Positions 11,135 to 22,659 of a stretch of DNA of 64,000 bases are shown in pieces. The notes below the pieces were generated by a model that saw only the letters and a list, made by a program, of their open reading frames with translations, had not been told where the DNA came from and did no database searches. Position numbers and translations under genes: made by a program. This DNA comes from Aphrocallistes beatrix. Lineage: Eukaryota > Porifera > Hexactinellida > Sceptrulophora > Aphrocallistidae. The stretch spans positions 12,249,524-12,313,523 of the forward strand of contig OY725488.1 of NCBI GenBank assembly GCA_963281255.1. Direction: 5' to 3'. Numbering within the stretch: position 1 is the first letter of the stretch; each line of letters opens with the position of its first letter.

Positions 11135-11453
11135 GTAAGTATTCTCTAATTTTAAATTTAAATAATTTAGTTAGATTCAATTCCAATTCTAATTATACTT
11201 TGAATTTAATTTAAACTATTGAATTCCCGCAAAAATTTAATATTTCTAAATCGATTATAAAATAAAACCTCACAGAAGAACAATTAATTTAATTAATTAA
11301 ATATTTTAAATTTTTCTTTGAATTTTGGTTTAAATAGAATTAATTTCTTCATTTCTATAAATAGAATGTCTACTAATCTATTGGCTTAGAAGTCTGTGTC
11401 ATTCATTCACTGATATCTCAATGCAGTACATCTTAACTGTCCTACTTCTCTAG
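11135..11453 (+). other. Predicted 3' UTR intron of NLR1
   Basis: The donor AAG|GTAAGT lies 12 nt after the stop codon and the acceptor is CCTACTTCTCTAG. Its length is 319 bp, identical to the NLR2 counterpart at the constant offset of 51,614 bp. Because the junction is within about 50 nt of the stop, it would not be expected to trigger nonsense-mediated decay. An AATAAA string inside (about 11,260) could allow an unspliced short 3' end. Confidence 0.7.
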
Positions 11454-13040
11454 GTGTCAGCTGCTACTCAATCCCTTTCTCTCTCTTCCTGTTTCACACC
11501 TCGATACCCATCCCTACCCTGCTATAACACATCTACTCTTCTCCCCACTCTATCTGCTAGAGATAGTCTGCTAGCTTGAACTTGAATTGTGTATTTGTCT
11601 GAGTTATGAATAGAAATATCATTAAAACATATAAACTCACTCTATTCAACTTTACTACATCGTTATTATTGGGGTAATTTAATTCGGATTAGAGCCAGAA
11701 TGCTGGTAGTAATGTTTACCGCCTTACTCGGCGAGGTGTGAAAATTTCACTAAATTATTTGAGCTAGCTGCGGAATTATATTATTCACTGAATGCTAAAT
11801 TTCTGATATCTCCCTTGTCCAATTCCTCTGTCAATTCGTTCAATTAATTGAAAAAGAAATCTTTGACATAAAACAATTTTATATTTTCTTTGGCAAGCTG
11901 TTAAGATTTCATCCTAAATCATATAAGCAATTTTGTTCCAAATTTAATGCAATTTAATACAGTAGATTTTCCAATACATGCTTATGTGATACAAAACAGT
12001 ATTAGAAATGGATAACAAAATTTTTTAAGTCTGAGATCGTATTTTACTGAGTTCTAAACAAATCATTATTATTACAGATTTATATTCTTTAATTCATAAT
12101 TTTGCGCTATTCTTGATAATTAAGTAATCTCATTGCAATCCCTTTCAAGTGACTCAATTGAAGTGTGGTTTATTCAATTATTTAACTGCCACTATGTTGA
12201 CAACAATACAAATACAGCTTGACTATATTACTGCAGATTGTAAAGCTATGGAAGCCCAAATGAAATTTTTAATCTAAATCTGTACCTAAGAAAATTTATA
12301 TAATTGGAGTGACGAATTTATTTGTTGATTCTGTCGTTGTATGATGCTATTACCTATTGCTGTACAAGAGGATACATGGAATTTGTCCTAAAAAAACTGA
12401 AATTTATCTTCATTCGTATTGGTTGGAATCGGTCCTATTTTTTGGAATTTGTCCTAAATTTCAATAAATTTATTGACTTTGTTATAACTCTCCAAAATGC
12501 TCACTTTACACTCGCATTCATTCTATTTGTTTTAGGACAAAATCCTGTTTCTCTAAACAAGGAATGGATTAAGATTGCTATTATCCTTAGAGTGTCTACA
12601 TATCGCTTACTTTGGTTATTGAACTACTAAATTATAACAGCTGCATTTATGGAACAAATGTGGCAGTATAATTATTAATTAATTAATCTAATCTGTACTG
12701 TGAGATAATTAATAGAAAAAGAGTGCTGAATTTCTTTGTTGATTCTGACGTTGTGTGTTACTATTACGAGTACGATGCTAAACAAGGAATGAATGACGTT
12801 GTTATTCTCCTTAAAATGTCCAATATCGACTGCTTATTTTGAATATACAACAACAGAGTTTTAATAGTTCAGATACTAATCTATTTGTGGAATCGATAGC
12901 ATGTATTGTAGCAGACATTTAATTTAGCTCACATTTGAATTTTCCCAAAATTATTTTAATTTTTAAATTGAAAAATGCTATTAAATTATAACAGCAGCAG
13001 AAGAACAAAGGCTATATCATACTACTATGTACGTACACAT
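11454..13040 (+). other. NLR1 3' UTR exon, then AT-rich non-coding DNA
   Basis: The pyrimidine-rich segment to about 11,640 is nearly identical to 63,068-63,260 and is the likely terminal exon. The duplication with the second copy stays recognisable to about 12,340, where copy 2 meets the window end. A short direct repeat around TTGTTGATTCTG occurs at about 12,323 and 12,739. No gene was seen in the rest. Confidence 0.5.
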
Positions 13041-13460
13041 TTAAATGTACTAACTGTGTTATAACTGTTTATATCAGAAAGTCTTAGTAGTTAGATCATT
13101 TTAAAGTGTTTTAATTGTATGTACTTTCGTGGTTTCCATTTTGCGTCTACTGCTCTACCCAATTACTCTTCTTCAAGGTTAAATACTTTCAATGAGTGCC
13201 ACTCTGTGTCACTACCGCCATCATATTGAGTGGAGATGACATGAAGTGTACAGACTAGCAAATATTGAAAAGTTAAGCTTGAGTGAGATGAATTAATTAG
13301 AAAGCTAATAGTATGAGAATTTAAAAGCGAGGAAATTTGAAATCATATTAGTATATCTGTCACTATTAAATGTTACTGATCGAATGAATAGATTAATATT
13401 GTAATTATTTGATTCGAAAATATTGGGTACGATTAATTAAGTTAGGAAAGTGTATGTTTT
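13040..13460. mobile_element. Decayed relative of the MITE at 203-670
   Basis: Interior similarity includes the GTTAAATA-TTTCAA stretch, the GCC-ATCATAT segment and the run before AAAATATTGGGTACGA. The ends are too degraded to fix a target duplication. Confidence 0.45.
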
Positions 13461-13471
13461 ATCGTTTAATC

Positions 13472-13595
13472 CAGTGGTCACCAACCTGGATTTCATGGAC
13501 CCTTTAGTGATCCACATAAAGTATTAATGAGGTTCACAGTTTTGTAATATGGTTAATAAGAGGGGTGCATTGCTTTAAAAGGTTGAAAACCGCTG
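13472..13595. mobile_element. hAT-type MITE (CAGTGGT family)
   Basis: Starts CAGTGGTCACCAACCTGG and ends AGGTTGAAAACCGCTG, an inverted pair. The flanks GTTTAATC (13464-13471) and TTTGAATC (13596-13603) are a diverged 8-bp duplication. A cleaner relative lies at 53,647-53,808. Confidence 0.7.
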
Positions 13596-13637
13596 TTTGA
13601 ATCTTTTTGAGAATTTAAATTGATTCGCTCTACTTAC

Positions 13638-14208
13638 TATTCTGTATAATCAATACTGCAGCAAGAGTGAACACCAGCACGAATGGATTCAAGAAGACAA
13701 TGGATAAGCAGCAGAGGCTGGTTACTGTGTAGAATGTAATAATCCACATCATATACCTCACCAGGATATTATACAGCTCTCTAAGATACGCTCCCAGTCT
13801 CTAACACATGAATTTCCATACGTCTAAACCACTAATGACAGTGTAATACAGGGAAATTGGGTGATATTCTAAATTTTCACTCTAAGCCAAAATAGGATAC
13901 AGTAATAATTAATAATTGTTTCATTTTTTCTGGAGAATTCCCAGGGGAATATTTGCGCTCTTTCTGTTGCATTATCACAACAACCTTCATGAGAACACAT
14001 TGTGACGAGAACACAATGAGGCCGTAATAGAGAATGGTCAAGATGTTGAGAACTTACAAGCTTGCATTGAAGAACAAAACAAGCGCTACTCTATGTGCGA
14101 ATATTCTATCTCAGGATTGACTGCGGCTGCTGCTATGTTGAATATGACCACAATGCCAATGATAACTCAGAGGTGCCTGAGAGAGGATTAACGCTATGCA
14201 TTTCCTCA
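13638..14208 (-). pseudogene. Multi-pass membrane protein, broken copy A
   Basis: Two minus-strand exon-like blocks. The upstream block (14,208 down to about 13,990) follows a CAG acceptor and aligns with copy B at 17,196-17,446: it shares the hydrophobic IGIV segment, the LN-LTILYY core and the SQ-VLM stretch. It carries a one-base shift near 14,180 and an in-frame TAA where copy B has Tyr. The downstream block (13,800 to 13,638) stays open for about 55 codons, is strongly hydrophobic (MMWIITFYTVTS, then LVFTLAAVLII) and ends at a GTAAGT donor. Together they would give four membrane segments, a topology like MS4A or other tetraspan proteins. The family assignment is inference; the homology of A and B is seen directly. 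Confidence 0.55.
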
Positions 14209-15178
14209 CTGATTTCCCCTTCATTGAGAAGCTAGCTGCTATCAGCGAAAGTATGAGGCTAATCGTGAGTAGAATTACACTGATCATTCCTTCGATATGA
14301 CTAGTCTCTTCGCAGAATTCTAGTTTATTCTGTCTAGATTCATATATTTGTCTTAGCATTATAGGCTAATACAATGTACGTAGAGGAAATCTCAGTATTA
14401 TATGAGTTCAGAGTTGATTGTATTTTCTCATGACATTACATTCTATGAATCAATCATCATGTAACTTAAACTGAGTTTGCACTGATTAGTTTGACTGCAC
14501 TTTTGTACTGCCCGACCAAAGTATTCGTTCCACTCAACAGTTTCCATTTTATTTAAAGCAGCATCTATTAGAATCTCCGCACTTGTTAAGCATCTACAAG
14601 TATTAGTCGAGATTTTCATCATCTTTAACTTTGTAGGAGCAGTTTTCAACAATCAAATTTACATTATGAACCACTACTACGTCCTCAACATCGTGGAATC
14701 TCTAGCCTTTACATCCTCTTTCTGTCTCAAAATGTGTTGATGGGTTGTGTTGTTACTGCTTTATAATACAGTATAAGAAATACGAAGATTCCAATATGGA
14801 TTCGCCTGAAAAGAAAAGACATCCCATCTCCTCATTGACCTGCTATTCTATTTGTTTAGTGCTAGTAAGAGGAGTTCAAGTATGAGATTAAACTAACATT
14901 AGAAACCACTAATGTACAAGCAATGACAGATAATTCGCTTCTAACATCTTAAACAATCTACTCACTAACTCGAGATATGAACTTGGTCGCATTTCTATAC
15001 TGGTAGATGTAGTTATTCTGCTTAGGTTGAGAGCGATTATCTTGCTAATACAAATACGTATGCTAACACTATGTACGTAAAAGAAATCTTATAACACTTA
15101 TAACACTTCAGAGATTAGCTCACTACAATTATCATCATTTGTTTAATTTGTAATATTAAATGGAGAACCGGCTTCCAC

Positions 15179-15360
15179 CAGGGTTGCCGTGGGAATGGAA
15201 TTTCAATTCCCATTCCGACGGGATTTCTGTGAGAATTCCCACTGAATCCCACAGAAACCCAGATGTGGGAATTCCCATAGCCTTAAAGTCATCTAGATAT
15301 GGGAATTTGTGACTATTCCCATGGGAATTCTGAAAGATTCCCATTCCCACGGCAATCCTG
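15179..15360. mobile_element. hAT-type MITE (CAGGGTTGCCGTGGGA family), copy A
   Basis: Begins CAGGGTTGCCGTGGGAATGG and ends TTCCCACGGCAATCCTG. A perfect 8-bp target duplication, GCTTCCAC, lies at 15171-15178 and 15361-15368. The interior is a run of GGGAAT/ATTCCC motifs that can fold on itself. Confidence 0.92.
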
Positions 15361-15443
15361 GCTTCCACCCCTAGCGTAAAACATGGTTTAAAAACCACCT
15401 TGATTTTAATTCATGGCGTCCCGTCAACATTATTAACTCGATG

Positions 15444-15836
15444 TTACATTGCTCGGTTTAGATCTATTGTAGAAGATGTATGTAGACTTCTGAGTAAGTC
15501 ATTAGCTAAGCTCCTATCCACCCTGACCCCTGTACCTCTCAGGGTAACGAGGCGTGCTCGGACTATATCTTGTCCAATCGCGCCTTCCTCAGCTGTTCCT
15601 CCATTCCGACACTTTCTGTAGTCATCCACCTTGGGTGTTTCCCTGCTAGCCTGCAGGTCTGTGTCCAGCTGTGAGATTTCGCGTTCTAAGCGAGCAAACC
15701 TCTCACTCAGACTCTCCAACCGTTCTTCATTCCAGTTCAGTTCATATCCCACGGATCCAAGCCCACCTCTTAGCACTGATGTGGAAACATCAATTCTGAA
15801 AGCGTTGAGTTTAGCATTTTTGAATTCCAGACCCAT
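15444..15836 (-). CDS. Unrecognised protein with coiled-coil stretch, fragment or small gene
   Basis: A 130-codon open frame that is richer in GC and charged residues than its surroundings, which argues against chance. Residues about 36-65 show a heptad-like pattern of Leu, Arg and Glu (RLESLSERFARLEREISQL) suggesting a coiled coil. A basic segment follows (VRARLVTLRGTGVRVDRSL). There is no signal peptide or membrane segment. It may be a single exon or a remnant, with no obvious splice partners. The function is unknown. Confidence 0.3.
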   Translation of the reverse strand: MGLEFKNAKLNAFRIDVSTSVLRGGLGSVGYELNWNEERLESLSERFARLEREISQLDTDLQASRETPKVDDYRKCRNGGTAEEGAIGQDIVRARLVTLRGTGVRVDRSLANDLLRSLHTSSTIDLNRAM

Positions 15837-16454
15837 TCTCCACTCTTACCCAATCTCCTCAACTGATTAGCTCCGTGGTCGTCCTCTATGAACGGTTAGA
15901 TGTTGGAAGTCAGGTGTCTCGAATATGTACATTTGTCTGGTCTATATTCGCCATCCTTTCTCGTCTAAACTAGTCTAAAGAGCTATACACGAATTAGAAA
16001 AGTCGCTTTTCTGAAGCGATTCAATTGAATTTTCAAATTTGAAGCAGCCAAGTTTGATTGGGAATATGTCTCAAAAATGTCTTGATTCGATCTCGTTACA
16101 ATTTTTGAATTTTGATTTGAAGTCTGGAGTGGGACTTGAAAACTACTTCCTTGAGTTTAGATCGCTACATAGAGCAGTGGAGAGAGAGAGCTTGGCGAGA
16201 GTCTCTTCTTAAATTTCAGATATAGAATGGTTCTTAATTTTTTCTGGTGGAGGAGAACCTTTGTTTTTAATCATGATTTGATTGAACGATTTGCACCAAA
16301 GAAGAAATAAAGTGTCGGGCATACAATGTAATGCCATTTCTGTTCGTTTCAGTACACGATACACCTGACATGTTCCTCTAGTCCTCAACTGTCCCTATCT
16401 GGGATTTCAAATAGGCAATATTGATAAATCTCTTTATGGACACTGTACTTATGC

Positions 16455-16629
16455 CAGGGTTGCCGTGGGATTGAAATTTCCATTCCCATCACATCCCCAC
16501 AGGAAATCCCACCGAAACCCACAGATTCCCACATGTGGGAATTCCCATAGCCTTAAAGTCATTCCCATTCCCATCCCATAAGGGAATCTGTGGGTTTTCC
16601 CACAGATTCACATTCCCACGGCAACCCTG
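16455..16629. mobile_element. hAT-type MITE (CAGGGTTGCCGTGGGA family), copy B
   Basis: Begins CAGGGTTGCCGTGGGATTG and ends TTCCCACGGCAACCCTG. A perfect 8-bp target duplication, ACTTATGC, lies at 16447-16454 and 16630-16637. Same family as copy A, 1.1 kb away. Confidence 0.94.
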
Positions 16630-17195
16630 ACTTATGCAGATGAATGCTCAGTGAAGTATGGAGTGTTGTCACGTCTTTCACTCCTCAAGTGTTAAACTTA
16701 TCCAACTCAAAAATGGCTGATACTAAGCGATGTTACCTCAATTATTATTATATACTTTTCTTATTTTATTATCTAATAGGCAATATGGTAATCCTAGACA
16801 TCTAGTAGATATTCTTCATAAAATTATTCCAACAGCTTGCTGTTGTTGGAGTGTTGGTAATAAGCTACAAGAAGCAAGAGATATCTACTGTGGATCATAC
16901 AAGGGTAGCTCTAAGTGTTTACCAATCCAATCCAACGTTTACATTCTTTCCATCATGTACACCTATGATTTTGGAATAGTTTAATACTGCGTAGATTGTG
17001 TACAACTTTATAGTAGACGTGTATTGTGAAATGCAGGCTCTTTCATTTAAGATAAGATAGTAATTGGAAATACGTACATACAATTACTTACAGTGTCAGC
17101 AAGTTCAGAATTCCTATAAGTTACAAGTCCTATTAATCACTAACTGCTTACTTCAATTACAAGTAAATAATTGGCAAATGAGAATATTTGACTCT

Positions 17196-17446
17196 TCAAG
17201 AGGTACCAATCACAACAGAGGGTTTGGCTTTTGTTTGTTCTATTATTATTGGCACTACCATCAGTACACTTTGAGACGGAACCACGATTAGAAGGTAATA
17301 TAAGATAGTTAAGCTGTTGAGGGCATAATAGCTCGGGGTTGGATAGAAATCTTTCTGGCTATAGACAACTACTGCTGCAAGATTGAGGATAATGACTATG
17401 CCGATTAAGAGCTGTGAGATGCCTAATAGAATAAGTGCTACATATT
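17196..17446 (-). CDS. Exon of a multi-pass membrane protein, copy B
   Basis: A minus-strand exon after a good acceptor (CCTTTTTGCAATTCAG). It encodes two predicted membrane helices, YVALILLGISQLLIGIVII and NSLTILYYLLIV plus the following hydrophobic stretch, joined by a short polar loop (YSQKDFYPTPS). The frame stops at 17,193, so a donor must lie just before; no strong one is seen. It is the intact paralogue of the broken exon at 13,990-14,208. Partner exons for the remaining helices were not found with confidence between 14.4 and 17.2 kb. It resembles MS4A-like tetraspan proteins only in topology. Confidence 0.45.
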
Positions 17447-17599
17447 CTGAATTGCAAAAAGGAATCAAATTCAAAAAAATCCGATTTTTTGATTTTTTTA
17501 AAAAAATCATGATGTTTACAACCCTGGCTTTACACACAAATCTAAAACTGTGTTACATTTTCTCAGTTGTTGTAAAGATGTAGCATATAACTCCTCGCT

Positions 17600-18590
17600 T
17601 AAAACACCTTAAACCATAATAAGATAATTCTTGCTTTAACTGTCAGGAATTCAAGGTTGAACTAATCATATCTGATATCATTATTCATGAGTACCGAACA
17701 CAGAATATCAACTCATTTGAGAAGTTTGTAGAATTGTGACTTCCTAGTTTCCTAGCTGATTCCAATGTTAATTATTTAGGATTTATATAAGATCACATTA
17801 CTCACTTCAATGTCTGATTAGGAATAGCGTCTGTCTTCATCACAACATTCCATAGTGTGAAGAAATTACTGAGTTTATTCTAGGATTGAAACGAATATTC
17901 GAAATAGTAAATCGAGCAAATATTCGTTCGTTGTATGACGTAAACATATTTTCAGCCTACATCGTCTAAATTTTCGTAGAAAAAAATCGGGTGGGGGAGG
18001 GGGGGGCAATTTTGAAACTTAGGAGTTGGAGTAAAGCTAACTGTTGAGTTTTTTTGGTGTCAAGACTGCTGTAGACTGAACAGTTATCTTTATTTAGACG
18101 TTCAGATAGGCAAGATAACTTTCAGGAGAAACCTAATTGATCCCTCTTGTATCGCCTATAAAAAATCTGAAAAATAGAGGCGCACTCATTTCAGAAGTGT
18201 GCCACTATACATAGTGTCAGGTAACTAGGTTAGCTATAGAGAGTAGCCACAAATCCTATTCACTTCAGTAGGAATATGCTCTAGTAACCATGTAGGCTTG
18301 TTTATGTCTAGTATATATCCACTACGAACGTTATTAGTATTGTCATTTCTCAAATTAGAATTCTATTAAACTTAGTGTTTTCCTTATGTCAGAACATTCC
18401 GGTCTTATCACACAATTCTAATTTGATGATATACCATGGCTGAACGGATGACGATTCCAGAGTTGCGTACGAACGAGAAGATCACAAAATGGAATTCACT
18501 TTTTAACGCAGCTACTCCAGGTATTCGAGCAACCGCTGGAGGCAAAAAAAAACCAGATGTTGCCAGTTCACATCTGTAGAACTTGGGCGG
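17600..18590. other. Non-coding stretch with a recurring repeat module
   Basis: No gene is seen. The module from about 18,075 to 18,225 (with TTCAGAAGTGTGCCACTATA) recurs at about 32,755-32,910, 35,640-35,800 and in part at 33,905 and 47,245. A poly-G run lies at about 17,990-18,006. Confidence 0.5.
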
Positions 18591-18746
18591 ATCAAGAACT
18601 GTTCTAATTTCACAATACGCTATCCTAATGTATGTCAAGGCTAATCCTTGTACATGTAAATCTCGTTAACTAACATTTCATCCTAAATAATCAAATTAAT
18701 TTTTTTTGTGATCCAATTTGTATGCTTCCAACTTCTTTCACCTGTA

Positions 18747-19502
18747 TTACGGTTGAAAATGATCTCTAAACAATCTCAGGTAACTCCTAGTCTCTGTCAG
18801 GTTATGAGAAGAATGTTTATCATTGAGCCCATACCCTGAAAGTTTCATCCAACATTTGCTTTCATCTTTGTAGACAAAAATGTCAGTACCTAGGATCTGT
18901 GCTGCTAAGAATATTTCTAAGTCACTACCCCAGGATCCTAATCGGTCCATCAAACTTATTTTGAGATCTTCTTCTATTGTGTTGCAACGCGCTTCGGGTA
19001 GCAAATCATTTCGAGCGTTACAATACTTGGAGCATGTTTCTCTATATTCTCCTTTCATTTTTTGTATTAAGAGCCCTCTTATTTGTTGGAGATAGCTATC
19101 TGTCCCTGCAATTACGTAAGACAGTGATCTAAATAGGCAATTGCCATCTGGTGAGATTCTTTTCTCTCTAGAAGGTATTAGCTGTCGAATTTCCAGGGAT
19201 TTTTCATTAGCTTCGTTCTTATACAAAACACCCTTTGTATACGTCATTTGCAGAAATTTGCATTTTTCTTTCTGCCAGCTTTGTGTTACTGGCTTGAAAT
19301 TTCCGTGATACAAAAATGGAATCCCTTCAACGGAGATAGGTTCGTCATCAAGGCTATCATCATAATGCATTGCTCCATTTTCCGATTGGTTTATGTTCAG
19401 CTGAAGGATTTCGATCACTTGTAGATAGGCATTCAGAACAAGGAGGGATGGCAGGGATTCGATTGGATAGTGATTGAGAAGTTGAAACCTTTCCAGGTTC
19501 AA
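18747..19502 (-). CDS. OTU-like cysteine peptidase domain of a transposon protein
   Basis: A 251-codon frame. Residues 119-122 are D-G-N-C followed by LFRSL, the classic OTU catalytic loop with nucleophile Cys122. The helix starting WGSDLEIF at about 191 and the strand TDIFVY at 206-211 fit the OTU core, and RDHFQP near the end supplies His248. Family knowledge: OTU enzymes cut ubiquitin or related linkages. Here it sits downstream of transposase segments on the same strand, and the upstream frame (to 19,995) runs into it across an A8 run near 19,520. The ancestral product was therefore probably a transposase-OTU fusion, with the present ORF separated by a one-base slip. Whether this copy is expressed is unknown. 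Confidence 0.75.
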   Translation of the reverse strand: MNLERFQLLNHYPIESLPSLLVLNAYLQVIEILQLNINQSENGAMHYDDSLDDEPISVEGIPFLYHGNFKPVTQSWQKEKCKFLQMTYTKGVLYKNEANEKSLEIRQLIPSREKRISPDGNCLFRSLSYVIAGTDSYLQQIRGLLIQKMKGEYRETCSKYCNARNDLLPEARCNTIEEDLKISLMDRLGSWGSDLEIFLAAQILGTDIFVYKDESKCWMKLSGYGLNDKHSSHNLTETRSYLRLFRDHFQP

Positions 19503-21755
19503 AATAACTTCGCTTCTTTTTTTTCTTTGCCCAAATTTCTTCTATTTGATCATCGCTTCTGAAATTTATTTTTCTTCTTTTTATAATTTTATCGCTTAAT
19601 GGTTTGAATGCAAACCGAAATGCTCTGATTCTACCGACAATGCCTTCGCGTATTTTACGAATAAAATCTCCCGGCCTTAGTTTGGATTCGTTTTGTAATT
19701 TTGTAATTTTGACAATTCTCATCCAGTTCTCAGCGACCGCATTTGTAAATGTAATTCTTGCACTATTTGGAAATAAATTCGGACCTAATATGATTCCTGA
19801 CCAGAGGGAACATATAGACATGTAATGTGTTACTAAGAATGTGGGTAGACTTGGTAGAAAGTGTATGTTTTCCTTGCAATGGTCGGTCCGTTTTTTCTTC
19901 TCTAATTCAGTAATAAATTGTGTGCATTTGTTTAGTTCGCTCTGAAAATAGATACCAAATGGTGATCTTGTTTTACAGGTATTGCTATCTCCCAAATTAT
20001 TGCCTAGTTCTTCATCAAGGTCTTCCAGATATTCCAGATCAATATTATATTCGTCATTACTTAGGCTAATAGCATTGTCAAGCTTATGAAAAAATCCTTA
20101 ATTTCTGGGTAATTCTTTTTAGCTAGACTTGTGATACATAATGCAACAAAAAGTTGCTTCAGTTCGTCTAATGCTGTACAGCTAACAAATCGTGCCATTA
20201 TAAACATGACTTTTCTTTTTCGTAGTTGATCGATTCTAAATTTACGGCTGAGTTTGTAGCTTAAGCGGTTCATGTGTGTGCTGAACATATGTGAATGATC
20301 GTTTTCGGGGGTTTGGTCGATTTTGGAGTATGAATAACTTGCCAAGATGTAGCCAGATAATCTTGTAGAGTTTGTTTATTGAAACTATTGCAAAGACTGT
20401 GCAACATTGCCAGCTATAATCAACTTCTACTTGACTTGGTGTAACTTCACTATTTGTAACTTTCTTGACATCATACAGCCACTGCTTAAGAAAATGTGAT
20501 ATTTCCACATTTGTTTGCTTGCTTGATATCATTTCTGCAAGTGGAATTGGGCTTACACGGGATTCAGGATGTTGAACAGATAACGCATAGTAGAGTATTC
20601 TATCTTGAGACTTCTCTAACTTTCTAACGACCGAGCCAGTTGCATCAAGATGAAATGTCTAACTTTGCTTTTCCAAGTATTTCAATAAAGAGATTTGCTC
20701 TTCGCTATACAGTGAATTACGAATGGAGTATGGGATATTGTTTGAATATAACCATTCATTTTGTCACCTATGATAGTACTTTTAAAAGATAGTTGGGTAC
20801 TGACTATGTCCTGCCACATGTCATTGTTAAACCTGGATTTTGACACGTTTTGGGATTTTATTTTTCTGAGTACATCAGTTGAATGCGAAGAATTAAAGTT
20901 ACCATGTTTCACAGCAATAAAAAATGTCAGATTTAGTGAACAGAGAATAATGGAAATTTGAAACACTTTTATTCTCAAGTTGTTCAGATATAGTTTCCCT
21001 TCTCTCGCCTGCTAAATGACGGCTTTGTGATACTTGATTCGCGAAATGATCTTTTGAAATTGATCCAGTGACAAAATATGTAATTACGACATTATTTGCA
21101 TTCGTTTCAGGTTCTTCCATTATAAACTTGAACTTAAAACAATCGCTAAATTTGCAAATTGCGGCAGCTACAAGAAAAGAGCATTTATTGCTATTTGTAC
21201 TATTCTTATTAATCCTATGATATAAGAACTTAAGTACACAAAATGTATATTTCATTGACATCTTTTCATTCAATATGTTTGTCCATTCTGTTCTAATTTG
21301 TTCTTAATTTCCAAAAACTTTGAGATTCTTAACCATTCATGCATTGTTAAATGAATTTCGCCTTGTTCAATCTCATGGGTTGCATCATTCCTATTTGATA
21401 AGATAGCATCATCATGAAAATTATTTTCTGCTAATGGCGAACTTGGACACGATATCCTTACAAAATGTGAAGAAACTTCACACGGTAGATCAGAAAATTT
21501 AATACTTATAGGTAAGGATGTAGTGATAAAATTTGTTTGAACCTGTGATTGAATGTTGTATCTGTTGTTGCGCCATATATTTATAAGCTTTGCTCGTAGT
21601 TCTAGACGATTTCGACCATATACCATTTTTGCGAGCTTTCCCCAGAAACCAAACGGATTACGCCAATTTCTAGTCCGGGTAAGATTTTCCAGTTCAGTGA
21701 ATTCACACAATTCAAATTTCGATAAATGCGTATCTTCGAAAGTAGATTCTGACAA
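19503..21755 (-). pseudogene. CxxH-type DDE transposase, broken into several frames
   Basis: Consecutive minus-strand fragments in shifting frames: 21,755-21,270 (N-terminal, RNWRNPFGFWGKLAKM), 21,273-20,682, 20,532-20,242 (with VEVDYSW, a candidate catalytic Asp), 20,345-20,061 (with ICSAHMNR in a neighbouring frame, a CxxH signature) and 19,995-19,503 (TFTNAVAENWMRIVK and RPGDFIRKIREGIVGRIRA). The Asp-CxxH order and late Glu-containing motif are known from Mutator-like and hAT transposases. Mutator-like is favoured because the complete copy has long inverted arms and an 8-bp target duplication. Frameshifts separate every segment, so it is not functional as read. Confidence 0.65.
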
Positions 21756-22260
21756 ATGATAAATTTGTTATCATCATCTAAAATTAAAAGAAAAAGAATT
21801 TTAAAATCTATTCAACTGTGATGGAAATCCTAAGAATAAAAACTGACCATTCGAGTAATCTGCAGACATCAAATGAACCAAATCGATTTGTTAACAGTGA
21901 ATTGTATAAGAAGCAAATTTTAGTGATTTTAGATAGTTTTATCATTTAAATATGACTACATTTTGGAAATATGCTATTTTCATTTGAAACCATATTACGT
22001 TTATTTTCGCATTGGCTAATCATAAGTGCTATCCGCATAAAAGTAAGTTTTGGTTTCACTGGATGTTAATCTCAGCTCTGTGGTAAATTCATAAATTTGT
22101 TGGACAATAATCATAAACAGGTTTGACCAAGATTCGAAATCATCGCATTAAACTGTATGAATTCCAGGTTTCCTCTGCACATTGAAATTCCAGAAGATCG
22201 GAAGCACTATTAGTAATTTGTAGAATTTAATGTCATGAATTAATTAACACTTATAGTATA

Positions 22261-22659
22261 CAAGCGCGCTTCGCTTGCTTGCGCTGCGCGGCTTGCGGAC
22301 ACTGTGTGTCCGCAGAGTCGCCCTGTGGGCGCCTGGAGTTACTCAATCTAAACTATTTTTGGAATTTTTTTCCTTTACATATATATTGTAAACAAAAGTA
22401 AACAAATAATTTATCATATCGATCTGAAAATATGATATTCGAAATCTACACCCCTGAAAATCCCATGTCAACCATTGGAAGCTAGTTTCTAGCATATTTT
22501 GTAATTTGTTTACTCTATGTATATATTGTAAACAAAAGTAAACAAATCATTTATCATATCGATCTGAAAATATGATATTCAAAATCTACACCCCTAAAAA
22601 CACTATGTCAACCATTGGAAGCTAGTTTCTAGCATAATTTTCAAAATTCGTCAAATCGT
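22261..22659 (-). mobile_element. Helitron-like element, 3' end (copy D)
   Basis: On the minus strand it ends with GCGGACAC...GTGTCCGC, then CAAGCGAAGCGCGCTTG, in which CAAGCG and CGCTTG pair around an AAGCG loop. It matches the last about 375 bp of the element at 38,950-39,724, including a doubled about 130-bp block around GTAAACAAA. The 5' end is not present. Confidence 0.75.

Noticed and set aside
16730..16984. 84-codon + strand frame after an AG site as an exon
   Set aside because: It has no recognisable domain, no downstream donor in frame, and overlaps the likely minus-strand gene region.
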